Below are positions 14,642-22,342 of a stretch of DNA of 22,416 nt, one piece after another. How positions within the stretch are numbered: the first letter of the stretch is position 1; each line of letters opens with the position of its first letter. Made by a program: the position numbers and the translations under genes. This stretch comes from an uncultured Eubacteriales bacterium. Its GTDB lineage: Bacteria > Bacillota > Clostridia > Oscillospirales > Oscillospiraceae. The DNA is taken from NCBI GenBank assembly GCA_900545405.1, contig UQYT01000041.1, forward strand, positions 1 through 22,416, read 5' to 3'. Below the pieces are notes generated by a model, which was not told the origin of the DNA, did no database searches, and worked only from the letters and a program-made list of their open reading frames with translations.

Positions 14642-15073
14642 TTATTCCCCCTCGCCTGAAGTCTCGCCGGCATTCTCCGACGGCTCTGCGCTCTCTGCCG
14701 GGGCCTCGGAGGTCTCGGGCTCTGCACTCTCTGCCGGGGCTTCGGAGGTCTCGGGCGCGGCGCTCTCGTCCGGCGTCTCGGACTCCGAGGGTGCGGCGTC
14801 CTCGTCCCCGGCGGGCGTCTGCTCCGCCTCGTCCCCGGCCAGGATGGCCTCTATCTCGTCGCCCGGCACGAACAGCTTCGTGACGAACGCCAGCCCGCTG
14901 TCCGCGGTGCGCCTTACAAACTCGGCCCTTGCGGCGGGCGACGGGCCCTTGGTGATGATGAACACGGCGGCCAGCGCCGCCAGGATGAGCACGACCAGCG
15001 TCACGCCGATGAAGGCGAACACCTTCCCGGCCGCGGAGCCGTCCTCACGCTGCCTCTTATCTTCCCTGCTCAT
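14642..15073 (-). CDS. Small single-pass membrane protein with acidic repeat tail
   Basis: 143 residues, unrecognised. A charged cytoplasmic N-terminus (1-15) precedes a transmembrane helix (about 17-40) and a short extracytoplasmic segment with AEFVRRTADSGLAFVTKLF (about 49-67). From about residue 71 there is a low-complexity E/A/P/S tail with two copies of PETSEAPAESAE, encoded by a 36-bp tandem duplication. Start ATG 15073 has AGAAGGGAG upstream. It is spaced 3 bases from the TcaA-like gene and 31 bases after the histidine phosphatase gene. The tail looks like a wall-spanning or exposed stalk, or a charged partner for the neighbour; this is inference. Confidence 0.75.
   Translation of the reverse strand: MSREDKRQREDGSAAGKVFAFIGVTLVVLILAALAAVFIITKGPSPAARAEFVRRTADSGLAFVTKLFVPGDEIEAILAGDEAEQTPAGDEDAAPSESETPDESAAPETSEAPAESAEPETSEAPAESAEPSENAGETSGEGE
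14684..14755 (-). repeat. Tandem 36-bp repeat inside the acidic-tail gene
   Basis: Two adjacent 36-base units (14684-14719 and 14720-14755) differ at only two positions and encode the same 12 residues, PETSEAPAESAE. It keeps the reading frame, so copy number could vary without breaking the gene. Confidence 0.88.
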
Positions 15074-15104
15074 ATCTTTTCTCCCTTCTGTGAGAGTTTG
15101 TGCC

Positions 15105-15689
15105 CTATTTGTTGAAGTACAGCAGCCGCGGCTTGCCGTCCTCGCGCAGCTCCACGCAGCTCCAGCAGCCCTGCTCGAACCACAGGCGGTTCACCGCCGA
15201 GTTCGGCATCTCCAGCAGCATCATCAAGATCGTGGAGAGCGGCCCGTTGTGGGCCACGAGCATGGTGTCCAGCCCCCGGGCGGCCACGCGCTCAATGACG
15301 CCCGCGACGCGCTCACGCAGGCTCTCGAAGCTCTCGCCACCCGGCGGGACCACAGTGGTCCAGTCGCTGAACATCGCGTTGACTATCTCCGGCTGCTCGC
15401 GCAGCATGTCCTCCAGCGGCTGATTCTCCAGCTCGCCCATGTGCTGCTCCATGAGGTCGTCGTCAAGCTCTATGCGGACGTTCCGGCCGGCAAGGACCAG
15501 CCGCGCCGTCTCCGCCGCGCGGATAAGCGGGCTGGAGATGCACAGGTCTATCTTCTCGTCCCGGAGCTTCTCCCCGACCTCGCGTGCCTGGCGGCAGCCC
15601 TTCTCGGTCAGCGAGCAGTCCGTCCGCCCGTACAGGCGGCGCTGGACGTTGCATTCGGATTCGCCGTGTCTTACAAGGTAGAGCTTCAT
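15105..15689 (-). CDS. Histidine phosphatase (phosphoglycerate mutase superfamily)
   Basis: 194 residues. The catalytic motif LVRHGESECN (His8) is followed by RLYGRTDCSLTEKG. SSPLIRAAETARLV carries the second phosphate-binding arginine, LMEQHMGELENQ the acid/base glutamate, and MLVAHNGPLSTIL the second histidine. Members include alpha-ribazole phosphatase (CobC), phosphoglycerate mutase-like enzymes and broad phosphatases; nothing nearby decides among them. The ATG at 15689 overlaps the stop of cinA (ATGA), so translation is probably coupled. Confidence 0.93.
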   Translation of the reverse strand: MKLYLVRHGESECNVQRRLYGRTDCSLTEKGCRQAREVGEKLRDEKIDLCISSPLIRAAETARLVLAGRNVRIELDDDLMEQHMGELENQPLEDMLREQPEIVNAMFSDWTTVVPPGGESFESLRERVAGVIERVAARGLDTMLVAHNGPLSTILMMLLEMPNSAVNRLWFEQGCWSCVELREDGKPRLLYFNK

Positions 15690-16951
15690 ATGTCGGACCT
15701 CTTCTGTTCCACCGGAAGCCCGGCGAGATATCTGCGGACCATGTCGAACACGTTCTGGCAGGCGTAGAGCCTGACGGTCTTGCGGTCGCGGTCCGTGATG
15801 TGCTTTTCGCGCACCCAGGTGCGCTTGCCGTCCGAGAGCGAGACGAAAACGGTGCCCACGGGGTGCACCCCGTCGCCGTCCGGCCCGGCGAGGCCCGTCA
15901 CGCCCACGCCGAGGTCGGCGCCCAGCTTGAGCCTCACGCGCTCGGCCAGCTCCGCGGCGATCTCGCGGCTCACCGCGCCGTATTTGTCCAGCGTCTCCGT
16001 TGGGATGCCCAGCAGCAGGTGCTTGGCCTCGTTGGTGTACACCACGACGCCGCCCTTGAGCGACGCCGAAGCGCCGGGGATGTCAGTTATGCGGCCCTGC
16101 AGCTCGCCGCCCGTGCAGCTCTCGGCTGCGGCGATGGTGACGCCCTTTTCGATGAGGAGCTTCACCGTGTGCTCGGCGATATCCTTGCCGTCCACGGCGT
16201 ACACGAGGTCGCCGAACATGGCCTTCACGCGCTCTATGACCGGGGCCATCATCTCCTCGGCCTCCTCCGCGGTCCTGGCCTTGGCCGTGACGCGCACGAG
16301 GCATTCGCCGCTCTTGGCGTAGGGCGCGAGGGTAGGGTTCGTGAGCTCCTCCATATAGCCGCGCAGGCGGTACTCCATCTCGCTCTCGCCTATGCCGTAG
16401 AAGTGGACGTTGTGCGAGGCGATGACAGCGTCGGAGAGCTCCGCGAGGATGGGCCGCACGCGGTGCTCGAGCAGGGGCCGGACCTCCCTCGGAGGCCCGG
16501 GCAGCATGATGACGCGCACGCCGCCGCGCTCAAAATAGCAGCCGGGGGCGGTGCCCCAGTCGTTGCGCAGCGCCGTTGAGCCCTCGGGCAGCCAGACCTG
16601 CTGGAGGTTGTTCGGCGTGAGCTCCGGATAGCCGCGCTTTTTGAACACGCCGCGCAGCCAGGCCTCCTCCTCCGTGTTGAGCTCCAGCTGCATGCCGAAG
16701 GCCTCGGCCAGCGCGGCCTTGGTGAGGTCGTCGCAGGTGGGGCCCAGGCCGCCGGTGGTGATGATGAGGTCGGCGCGGTCCTTGGCGCGGCGCACCGCCT
16801 CTATGACGCGGCCCGGGTTGTCACCCACGACCGTCTGCCAGTACACGTCGATGCCGTACTCGGAGAGGAGCACCGCGACGTCCGCCGCGTCCGTGTTTAT
16901 CGTGCTGCCGAGCAATAGTTCGGTACCTACTGAAATTATCTCAGCCTTCAA
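15686..16951 (-). CDS. cinA: CinA family protein (competence/damage-inducible; nicotinamide-nucleotide amidase domain)
   Basis: 421 residues, the full two-domain length. The N-terminal molybdopterin-binding-like domain has EIISVGTELLLGSTINTDA and TTGGLGPTCDDLTKAALAEA, with LPGPPREVRPLL closing it. The C-terminal amidase domain (about 255-413) has TIAAAESCTGGELQGRITD, VVYTNEAKHLLLGI and VGVTGLAGPDG. CinA recycles pyridine nucleotides (NMN deamidation, ADP-ribose pyrophosphatase) and in some species links to competence. The start is TTG at 16951, giving the canonical MKAEIISVGTE; it overlaps the end of thiI by 11 bases. A weak AAAGGA lies upstream inside thiI. Confidence 0.95.
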   Translation of the reverse strand: MKAEIISVGTELLLGSTINTDAADVAVLLSEYGIDVYWQTVVGDNPGRVIEAVRRAKDRADLIITTGGLGPTCDDLTKAALAEAFGMQLELNTEEEAWLRGVFKKRGYPELTPNNLQQVWLPEGSTALRNDWGTAPGCYFERGGVRVIMLPGPPREVRPLLEHRVRPILAELSDAVIASHNVHFYGIGESEMEYRLRGYMEELTNPTLAPYAKSGECLVRVTAKARTAEEAEEMMAPVIERVKAMFGDLVYAVDGKDIAEHTVKLLIEKGVTIAAAESCTGGELQGRITDIPGASASLKGGVVVYTNEAKHLLLGIPTETLDKYGAVSREIAAELAERVRLKLGADLGVGVTGLAGPDGDGVHPVGTVFVSLSDGKRTWVREKHITDRDRKTVRLYACQNVFDMVRRYLAGLPVEQKRSDI

Positions 16952-18119
16952 TGTCTATCCATATCCTTTCGATGCCCTCGAGCGCCTCGTTCACCAGGCC
17001 CTCGACGTCCATGACGCTCTCCGCGGCGGCGACGTCCTCCACATGTGGCTTGGTCTTGGGGTGGCGGGGCGTGAACACTGTGCAGCAGTCCTCATAGGGC
17101 AGTATCGAGGTCTCAAAGGTGCCTATCTTGCGCGAGATGCGGATTATGTCCTCCTTGTCCATGCCGATGAGCGGCTGGAGGACGGGCAGGTCGGTGACGG
17201 CCTGGGTGCAGGCCATGGCCTCCATGGTCTGGCTCGCGACCTGGCCGAGGTTCTCGCCGGTGACGATGGCCTTGCAGCCGCCGCGCTCGGCTATGCGCTC
17301 CGCTATGCGCATCATGAAGCGGCGCATTATGAGCGTGAAATACTCCTCCGGGCACTTGTCGCGTATCTCCTCCTGGATGTGCGTGAAGGGCACTACCTCG
17401 AGGCACATCTGCCCGCACCAGGGCGTTAGCAGCCGCGCCAGCTCGACGACCTTTTCCTTGGCCGCCTCGGAGGTGTAGGGGAAGGAGAAGAAGTGGACGG
17501 GTATGCAGCGCACGCCGCGCCGGGTTATCATCCAGGTGGAGACGGGGCTGTCGATGCCGCCGGAGAGCAGCGTAACGGCCCGGCCGTTGGAGCCGACGGG
17601 CAGTCCGCCCGCGCCCTGGGTGGGTGCCGCGTGGACATAGGCCGCGTAGTCGCGCACCTCGAGGTGGACGACGAGCTCCGGGTGCCGGACGTCGACGCGC
17701 GTCTCGGGATACGCCTCGGCGAGGAGGCCGCCGACGTACTGGGAGAGCTGGATGCTCGTGAGGTGGAAGCTCTTGTCGGAGCGCTTGGTCTCGACCTTGA
17801 AGCTCTCCGCGGCGAGCATGTCGTCGCGCAGATACTCGATGGCGAGCTTGGCGATGGCGTCCTCGTCCTTCTCGCAGGCCGCCGCGCGCGAGAGCGCCAC
17901 GACGCCGAAGGTCTTGCTCAGCGCGTCAAAGGCCGCGTCCATGTCCGCGAGCTCGTCCTCCGGCTCCACATAGACCGTGCTCTGCACGCAGTAGACGTGG
18001 AAGGCGCCCATGGGCTTGAGCCGCTTTCGTATGTTGGTCACGAGCTTCTGCTCGAAAAACCTCCTGTTGAGCCCCTTCAGGACGACCTCGCCCTGTTTGA
18101 GCAGTATGATATCCTTCAA
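16941..18119 (-). CDS. thiI: tRNA uracil 4-sulfurtransferase ThiI, short form without rhodanese domain
   Basis: Adenylates and thiolates U8 of tRNA to 4-thiouridine and can supply sulfur for thiamine synthesis. It has an N-terminal ferredoxin-like region, a THUMP domain (about 60-165) and a PP-loop with LLSGGIDSPVSTW (SGGIDSP at 186-192). The later YEDCCTVFTPRHPKT supplies a cysteine in the position of E. coli Cys344. The 392 residues lack the C-terminal rhodanese domain, as in most Firmicutes, so sulfur would come directly from a cysteine desulfurase, which is not in this window. I choose TTG 18119 (MKDIILLKQGE) over GTG 18128 because AAGGTGA is well spaced to the TTG and the resulting N-terminus is the family form. 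Confidence 0.94.
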   Translation of the reverse strand: MKDIILLKQGEVVLKGLNRRFFEQKLVTNIRKRLKPMGAFHVYCVQSTVYVEPEDELADMDAAFDALSKTFGVVALSRAAACEKDEDAIAKLAIEYLRDDMLAAESFKVETKRSDKSFHLTSIQLSQYVGGLLAEAYPETRVDVRHPELVVHLEVRDYAAYVHAAPTQGAGGLPVGSNGRAVTLLSGGIDSPVSTWMITRRGVRCIPVHFFSFPYTSEAAKEKVVELARLLTPWCGQMCLEVVPFTHIQEEIRDKCPEEYFTLIMRRFMMRIAERIAERGGCKAIVTGENLGQVASQTMEAMACTQAVTDLPVLQPLIGMDKEDIIRISRKIGTFETSILPYEDCCTVFTPRHPKTKPHVEDVAAAESVMDVEGLVNEALEGIERIWIDIEG

Positions 18120-18129
18120 GCAAATCACC

Positions 18130-18423
18130 TTAAAACGAAATTTCGCGCCCCAGCCAGCAGCTTCTCAGCTCGCGCAGGAAGGCCGCGCGGCGGAAGATGA
18201 CAAACTCCCAGCCCTGTGCCTCAGTCTCCAGCCGCACGGCCGGAAAGCCTAACACGCGCGAGCGGCCGACGCCGCGGAGGTCGGCAAAGGGGATGAAAAT
18301 GCGCCTCTTGTCCCGCGGCACCTGTATCTTCTGAGTGGTGAAGAGCAGCCCGCCGGGCTGGATGGTCAGGCAGCCGCCCGTTATCCCGCCCCGGCAGAGG
18401 CTTGCCGAGTAAGCTCCGCCCAT
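18130..18423 (-). CDS. Small PH/GRAM-domain-like protein
   Basis: 97 residues from ATG 18423, which has GGGAGGTG at good spacing; the frame is open farther upstream but without a ribosome binding site. The pattern GGCLTIQPGGLLFTTQKI, then IFIPFADLRGVGRSR, VRLETEAQGWEFVIF and FLRELRS fits the short beta-sandwich and final helix of a PH or GRAM-like domain. There is no signal peptide or transmembrane helix. It is the first gene of the six-gene operon, 10 bases before thiI. The function is not known and the fold call is from pattern only. Confidence 0.65.
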   Translation of the reverse strand: MGGAYSASLCRGGITGGCLTIQPGGLLFTTQKIQVPRDKRRIFIPFADLRGVGRSRVLGFPAVRLETEAQGWEFVIFRRAAFLRELRSCWLGREISF

Positions 18424-18483
18424 GCGTTCCACCTCCCGGAAGTCTCGCCTGCCGCGCCGTTTCAGCGCATTGCGCATAATTAC

Positions 18484-18511
18484 AGCATATTTTATCACAC
18501 AGCCCCGTCAA
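18484..18511 (-). promoter_or_regulatory. Putative promoter of the thiI-cinA operon
   Basis: On the minus strand TTGACG (18506-18511) and TATGCT (18484-18489) are separated by 16 bases within an AT-rich patch. The leader to the ATG at 18423 is about 55 bases. The -10 is weak. Confidence 0.5.
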
Positions 18512-18552
18512 ACGCAAGCGCCGCGGGCGGCTGCGGAGGCTTTGGAAAAAAG

Positions 18553-18579
18553 AACTGCCCGGGTCGGACCCGGGCAGTT
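18553..18579 (-). terminator. Intrinsic terminator of the SLH surface protein gene
   Basis: An 11-bp stem AACTGCCCGGG/CCCGGGCAGTT has a 5-base loop and is followed on the minus strand by CTTTTTT. It is 24 bases downstream of the stop codon at 18604. The plus strand also has TTTTTGG after the stem. Confidence 0.88.
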
Positions 18580-18603
18580 TTTGGTTATTTTGTTGAATCC
18601 CGC

Positions 18604-21600
18604 TCACGCCTCGATGTAGCGCATGAGTATCGCCGCGCACTGGGCACGGGTGGCGCCGTCAGCGGGGGCGAGGGTGCTCTCGGTGGCGCCGGTGATGATG
18701 CCGCGGTTAACGGCCCAGGTCATGGCGGAGCCGGCCCAGCCGGAGACGGAGGCCGCGTCGGCCCAGCCGGTGAGGGAGCCGCTCACGACGGGCTCGCCGG
18801 CGTAGCGGTAGAGCATGGTGACCAGCTGCTCGCGGGTCACGGGGGCGGAGGCGTTCTCGCCGTCGGAGATGCCCTTGGCCATGGCCCAGCTGCGGGCGGT
18901 CTCGGCCCAGTTGGAGCCGGTGACGGTCACGCCGTCGATGCGGGCGAGGATGGCCCAGACCATCGCGCGGGTCATGCCGCCGCCCGGCTCGAAGGCGGTG
19001 TCGGAGACGCCCTCCATGAGGCCGTTTGCGTAGACGTAGGCGACCTCGTCATAGAACCAGTCGCCGTAGGCCACGTCCGTGAAGGGCAGCCCCGCGCGGA
19101 CGAACACCGCAGAGACGGTGACGGCGTGCCCCGGCATGGTGAAGCTGCTGCCGGAAATGCGCTGCCCGTCGACCGTGACGTAGGCGAGCACATAGCCCTC
19201 GTCGGGCTTCGCCGTGACGGTGATGACCGCCCCCTCGCTCGCGTTCGGGAGGCTGACGGAGACAGCGCCGTTGGCCGGGTCCGCGACGGTTATCGGGTAG
19301 GTGCCGGCGGTGTCGGGCAGGTTGCCCCAGACGGCGGTAAAGGTGACGTCGGCTGAGACGACAACTCTCTCACCGGCGCTGAAGGTCTTGTCCCCGGAGC
19401 GCCAGCCGAGGAAGATGTACCCGCTGCGGGAGGCGTTGGGCAGGATCACGGTGGCGTTCTTCTCATAATACACTTTGCTGACGCTGCTGCCGTCTTTGAA
19501 GGTCACAGTGACGCCGTCGGCGCCGACATAGCTGACCTCGCCGTGCTTCTCTGCCTCCTCGCGGGAGATGTAGTAGCTGTAAGTGCCGTTGTCGTATGCC
19601 TCAAAGTCACGCCCGGGCTCGACGTACTCGCTGACCGGGCTCGAGAACTCGCCGCCGGAGATGAAGCGCTGGTCGGCCGGCTCGACGAAGCTGGCCTCGA
19701 CCGCGCCGAGCGTGCCGCTGACGCTGCCGCCGCTCACGTCGACGGAAATAATCTGTTCAAGCTGCTCAGCGCCGGTATTGCTGAGGTTGCAATCCATGTA
19801 GCGCACGCCGTAGTTCTGGCTGCTCACAAGGGTGCCGCCTTTGATGTTCACGTTGAGCGGAGATTCGGCGTAACCGCCCGCACGGTTGGCGGCTACGGTT
19901 ATGGCGTCACCGGCATTGGAGGCGCCGCTGTGAGTTTGGAACTCGTTGACGAGCTCAGCATCGACCTTAGTCTGATCGGCTGCGGTCATAGCCGTGCCGC
20001 CCTGGAGGGTACCTCCGTAGACGTTGAGGGTGCCGCTGGCTATCTCAACGGCGGAGCCCTCGGCGCTGCTTATGGTCGGGCCGGTCTGGCTTCCTTCGGT
20101 GCCTATGGTAAGAGTACCGGCGGAGGGCCAATAGATGGTGGTGAGCTGAGAGCTGATGCTGCCGCCGGTGATGGTGAGGCTGCTGTTGCTGGATTTGACA
20201 TTGTTGGTGCTCAGGGCAAAGGTGGCACCGTAGATGTCGCCGCCGGAGATGCTGACATTGGCACCGGCGCTGGTGCTGTCATACTTGCGGGAGAAGATAT
20301 CGATCGCTGCGGACATGCTGCTGCCGGTGCCCTTCACGGAGCCGCCGGTGATGTTGAGAACGCCGCCGTAAGTCACGATACCGTTGTTGCCGTTGCCATT
20401 TATAGTGCCCGCGGTGTTGACCGTGCCGCCGAGGTTGACGATGACATAGGAGCCCTCGTAGATATTGCCGCGGCTGTAGAGGTTTGCGGTGGGCTCAACG
20501 GTGAGAACAGCGCCTTCGGCGTTGACTATGCCGTTGATGGCCTCCTTGACCGCAGAGGTTATGCTGAGATTGCCGTTCCTGATCGTCAGGTTGCCCTGGT
20601 TGAATATGGTTGTAAGTCTGCTAAGGCTAGAATTAGTGTCGTCTACAATTTGCTGAACGCTGTTCATGTAGAGCGTATGGCCGCCGAGGTCAAGGGTTAT
20701 TTTATCTTTGGTGCCTATCGTAATGCTTTCATCGGCAGCGCTGGCAGTGTAGTCCTTGAGCATGGTTATGGTGCCATCACCCGATTTAGCCGCAGTAAGG
20801 GCATCTTTGAGCGTATTAAACTTATTTTCACCCACCTTGAAGCATTCTCTGGGAGCTATTGAAGTGTAAGTAGTGGTTCCCTCGGACACAGACATATCGA
20901 TAACGTTGGTATCAGAGGGTTTCACTACATTGGGCTCAAACTCGCCCTCTCCGGAAACAATTACCGTTGCTCCTTCATTAAGGGTAATAACTCGCGTTAT
21001 TGTAAATCCGAAGTCGTTTTTATACTGCTCATAATATATTGTCGCATCCGGGTTCAGCACATAGTGTACCGTACCACTGGCCAGAGTTCCCATAACGCTG
21101 CCGGAACCAGCTGCGTTGACTATTATCTCAACCGTTTCGTTGTCGTCGAAGTAGTTACCGTAATCACCTACGGATACGTCCTCAATTGTTCCAAACTGGT
21201 CATAGTACTTGCCGCCATAGCTGACATTGAAGTTGGCTGGAGCGGTTGTAGTCACTTCGTAGTTGCCATTGTTACCGTAACTGCCCACTTTCGCCGTTCT
21301 GACCAGAACGCTTCCTTCGGCCACGTATTTCTGAGCCGCAGTATGGGATACATTTACGAGCTTGCCTTGCTTTACAATAATTGATGCAGAATAGGTAACG
21401 TTATCCGAATTAGTGCCGATTTCATACCAGTTGCCGCCGAGTGCCGTTTCAACTTTGCCTCCATTCATGACAAAGCTACCACCATCACCATAAATTCCAA
21501 CGGCTGTTATACCCGCAGTGTATATGCTGCCACTTTCCAGCGTTACAGAAGCGTTACCCTGAATATGAACGCCGCACCTAATAAGTGACCCATAGCTTTT

Positions 21601-21960
21601 GTTTTCCTGCACAATAGTTCCACTCCCGGCAGGAGAACTGTCACATATTGTTAGGCCTGCACCTTCGCTTACATCGACAGCATAAGTTGCAGGTGTATCA
21701 GAACTGACTGCCTTAATTTTGTAGCCGTTCAAGTCAAGTCTTACTGTTACATTTGCAGGAACAACCACAGAACCCGTTCCGTTGTCGCCGCCTGTCAGCT
21801 CAATATCAGCCGTCAGCTTAATTTCGCCGCCGGCAGCGAGTGCGGTTGTGAGGTCGTCAAAGGTGCCGACCTCGGTCGGACCCTCCGCCAGGGCCGATAC
21901 TGTTCCCAGCGATATTACCATTATCACTGCCAACAGTGCTGTGAGAACACGTTTTTTCAT
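18604..21960 (-). CDS. Secreted S-layer-homology (SLH) surface protein with beta-helix and InlB B-type repeat
   Basis: 1118 residues. A signal peptide (1-25, basic MKKR then a hydrophobic core, ALA-E cleavage) precedes a long beta-helix-like region. Two family-style openings are seen: FDDLTTALAAGGEIKL near 34, and FNTLKDALTAAKSGDGTITM near 375-395 followed by LDLGGHTLYM. Many short GG-containing turns follow. An InlB B-type (Listeria-Bacteroides) repeat lies at about 816-881 with SRSGYIFLGWRSGDKTFSAG. Three C-terminal SLH units start near 960 (FTDVAYGDWFYDEVAYVYAN), 1018 (WAETARSWAMAKGISDG) and 1066 (WADAASVSGWAGSAMTWAVN). SLH units bind wall polysaccharide, so the protein is probably displayed as an adhesin. 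Start ATG 21960 has AGGAGGGGG. GC falls strongly toward the N-terminal half. Confidence 0.9.
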   Translation of the reverse strand: MKKRVLTALLAVIMVISLGTVSALAEGPTEVGTFDDLTTALAAGGEIKLTADIELTGGDNGTGSVVVPANVTVRLDLNGYKIKAVSSDTPATYAVDVSEGAGLTICDSSPAGSGTIVQENKSYGSLIRCGVHIQGNASVTLESGSIYTAGITAVGIYGDGGSFVMNGGKVETALGGNWYEIGTNSDNVTYSASIIVKQGKLVNVSHTAAQKYVAEGSVLVRTAKVGSYGNNGNYEVTTTAPANFNVSYGGKYYDQFGTIEDVSVGDYGNYFDDNETVEIIVNAAGSGSVMGTLASGTVHYVLNPDATIYYEQYKNDFGFTITRVITLNEGATVIVSGEGEFEPNVVKPSDTNVIDMSVSEGTTTYTSIAPRECFKVGENKFNTLKDALTAAKSGDGTITMLKDYTASAADESITIGTKDKITLDLGGHTLYMNSVQQIVDDTNSSLSRLTTIFNQGNLTIRNGNLSITSAVKEAINGIVNAEGAVLTVEPTANLYSRGNIYEGSYVIVNLGGTVNTAGTINGNGNNGIVTYGGVLNITGGSVKGTGSSMSAAIDIFSRKYDSTSAGANVSISGGDIYGATFALSTNNVKSSNSSLTITGGSISSQLTTIYWPSAGTLTIGTEGSQTGPTISSAEGSAVEIASGTLNVYGGTLQGGTAMTAADQTKVDAELVNEFQTHSGASNAGDAITVAANRAGGYAESPLNVNIKGGTLVSSQNYGVRYMDCNLSNTGAEQLEQIISVDVSGGSVSGTLGAVEASFVEPADQRFISGGEFSSPVSEYVEPGRDFEAYDNGTYSYYISREEAEKHGEVSYVGADGVTVTFKDGSSVSKVYYEKNATVILPNASRSGYIFLGWRSGDKTFSAGERVVVSADVTFTAVWGNLPDTAGTYPITVADPANGAVSVSLPNASEGAVITVTAKPDEGYVLAYVTVDGQRISGSSFTMPGHAVTVSAVFVRAGLPFTDVAYGDWFYDEVAYVYANGLMEGVSDTAFEPGGGMTRAMVWAILARIDGVTVTGSNWAETARSWAMAKGISDGENASAPVTREQLVTMLYRYAGEPVVSGSLTGWADAASVSGWAGSAMTWAVNRGIITGATESTLAPADGATRAQCAAILMRYIEA

Positions 21961-22010
21961 GTTTCCCCCTCCTGATATGATAAAAGTTGGTGCTGGTTCC
22001 TGTGACTGGA

Positions 22011-22039
22011 ATTATACCCGATATCTCGGGCATATTCAA
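22011..22039 (-). promoter_or_regulatory. Promoter of the SLH surface protein gene
   Basis: On the minus strand TTGAAT (22034-22039) and a perfect TATAAT (22011-22016) are separated by 17 bases. The spacer contains the inverted repeat CCCGATATCTCGGG (22017-22030, plus strand), five bases per arm, placed as an operator might be. Confidence 0.78.
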
Positions 22040-22055
22040 GCCCTATTTGCGCAAA

Positions 22056-22061
22056 TATAAT
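22056..22061 (+). promoter_or_regulatory. -10 element of the XRE regulator gene
   Basis: A perfect TATAAT. The matching -35 region (about 22033-22038, TATTCA) is poor and overlaps the -35 of the opposing SLH promoter. The leader to the GTG start is only about 10 bases. Confidence 0.55.
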
Positions 22062-22077
22062 AGAGACCGCAAGGCAG

Positions 22078-22293
22078 GTGGTCTTTATTATCTCATACGA
22101 ACCCCTTTGGGAGACCATGAGGCGCAAGGGCATCACCACTTACGCGCTCATCAAAAACTACTCGTTCAGCCGCGGGACACTCGATTCGCTCAAGCAGGGG
22201 CGCAACATCTCGACCTCCACGCTGAACGACCTCTGCCGCATCCTCGACTGTCGTGTTGAAGATGTGCTTGTCTATACTCCCGACGGCAAATAG
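22078..22293 (+). CDS. Small XRE (Cro/CI-type) helix-turn-helix regulator
   Basis: 71 residues forming one helix-turn-helix domain. FIISYEPLWETMRRKGITTYALIK is the usual opening of this small clostridial XRE group, then YSFSRGTLDSLKQGRNISTS is the recognition part, and LNDLCRILDCRVEDVLVY the closing helices. There is no partner domain for oligomerisation or ligand binding. The start is taken as GTG 22078 with AAGG just upstream; it keeps the conserved ISYEPLW segment, which the later ATG at about 22117 would lose. The start is the least certain part. It is divergent from the SLH gene and shares its promoter region, so local control of that gene is a reasonable inference. Confidence 0.85.
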   Translation: MVFIISYEPLWETMRRKGITTYALIKNYSFSRGTLDSLKQGRNISTSTLNDLCRILDCRVEDVLVYTPDGK

Positions 22294-22331
22294 CCGGTGC
22301 TTTCTGCGGAAAGCGCCGGTTATTGCTTTTT
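22294..22331 (+). terminator. Intrinsic terminator of the XRE gene
   Basis: The stem CCGGTGCTTTC/GAAAGCGCCGG (one G-T pair, loop TGCG) begins directly after the TAG and is followed by TTATTGCTTTTT. Confidence 0.85.
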
Positions 22332-22342
22332 CCAAGAGTTCA

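Noticed and set aside
13280..14659. Plus-strand open frame of about 459 codons
   Set aside because: Antisense to the TcaA-like gene, which has a ribosome binding site, operon position and repeats; this frame has none.
19543..20862. Plus-strand open frame of about 439 codons
   Set aside because: Antisense shadow of the repetitive beta-helix part of the SLH gene, with a low-complexity G/A/V-rich product and no family motif.
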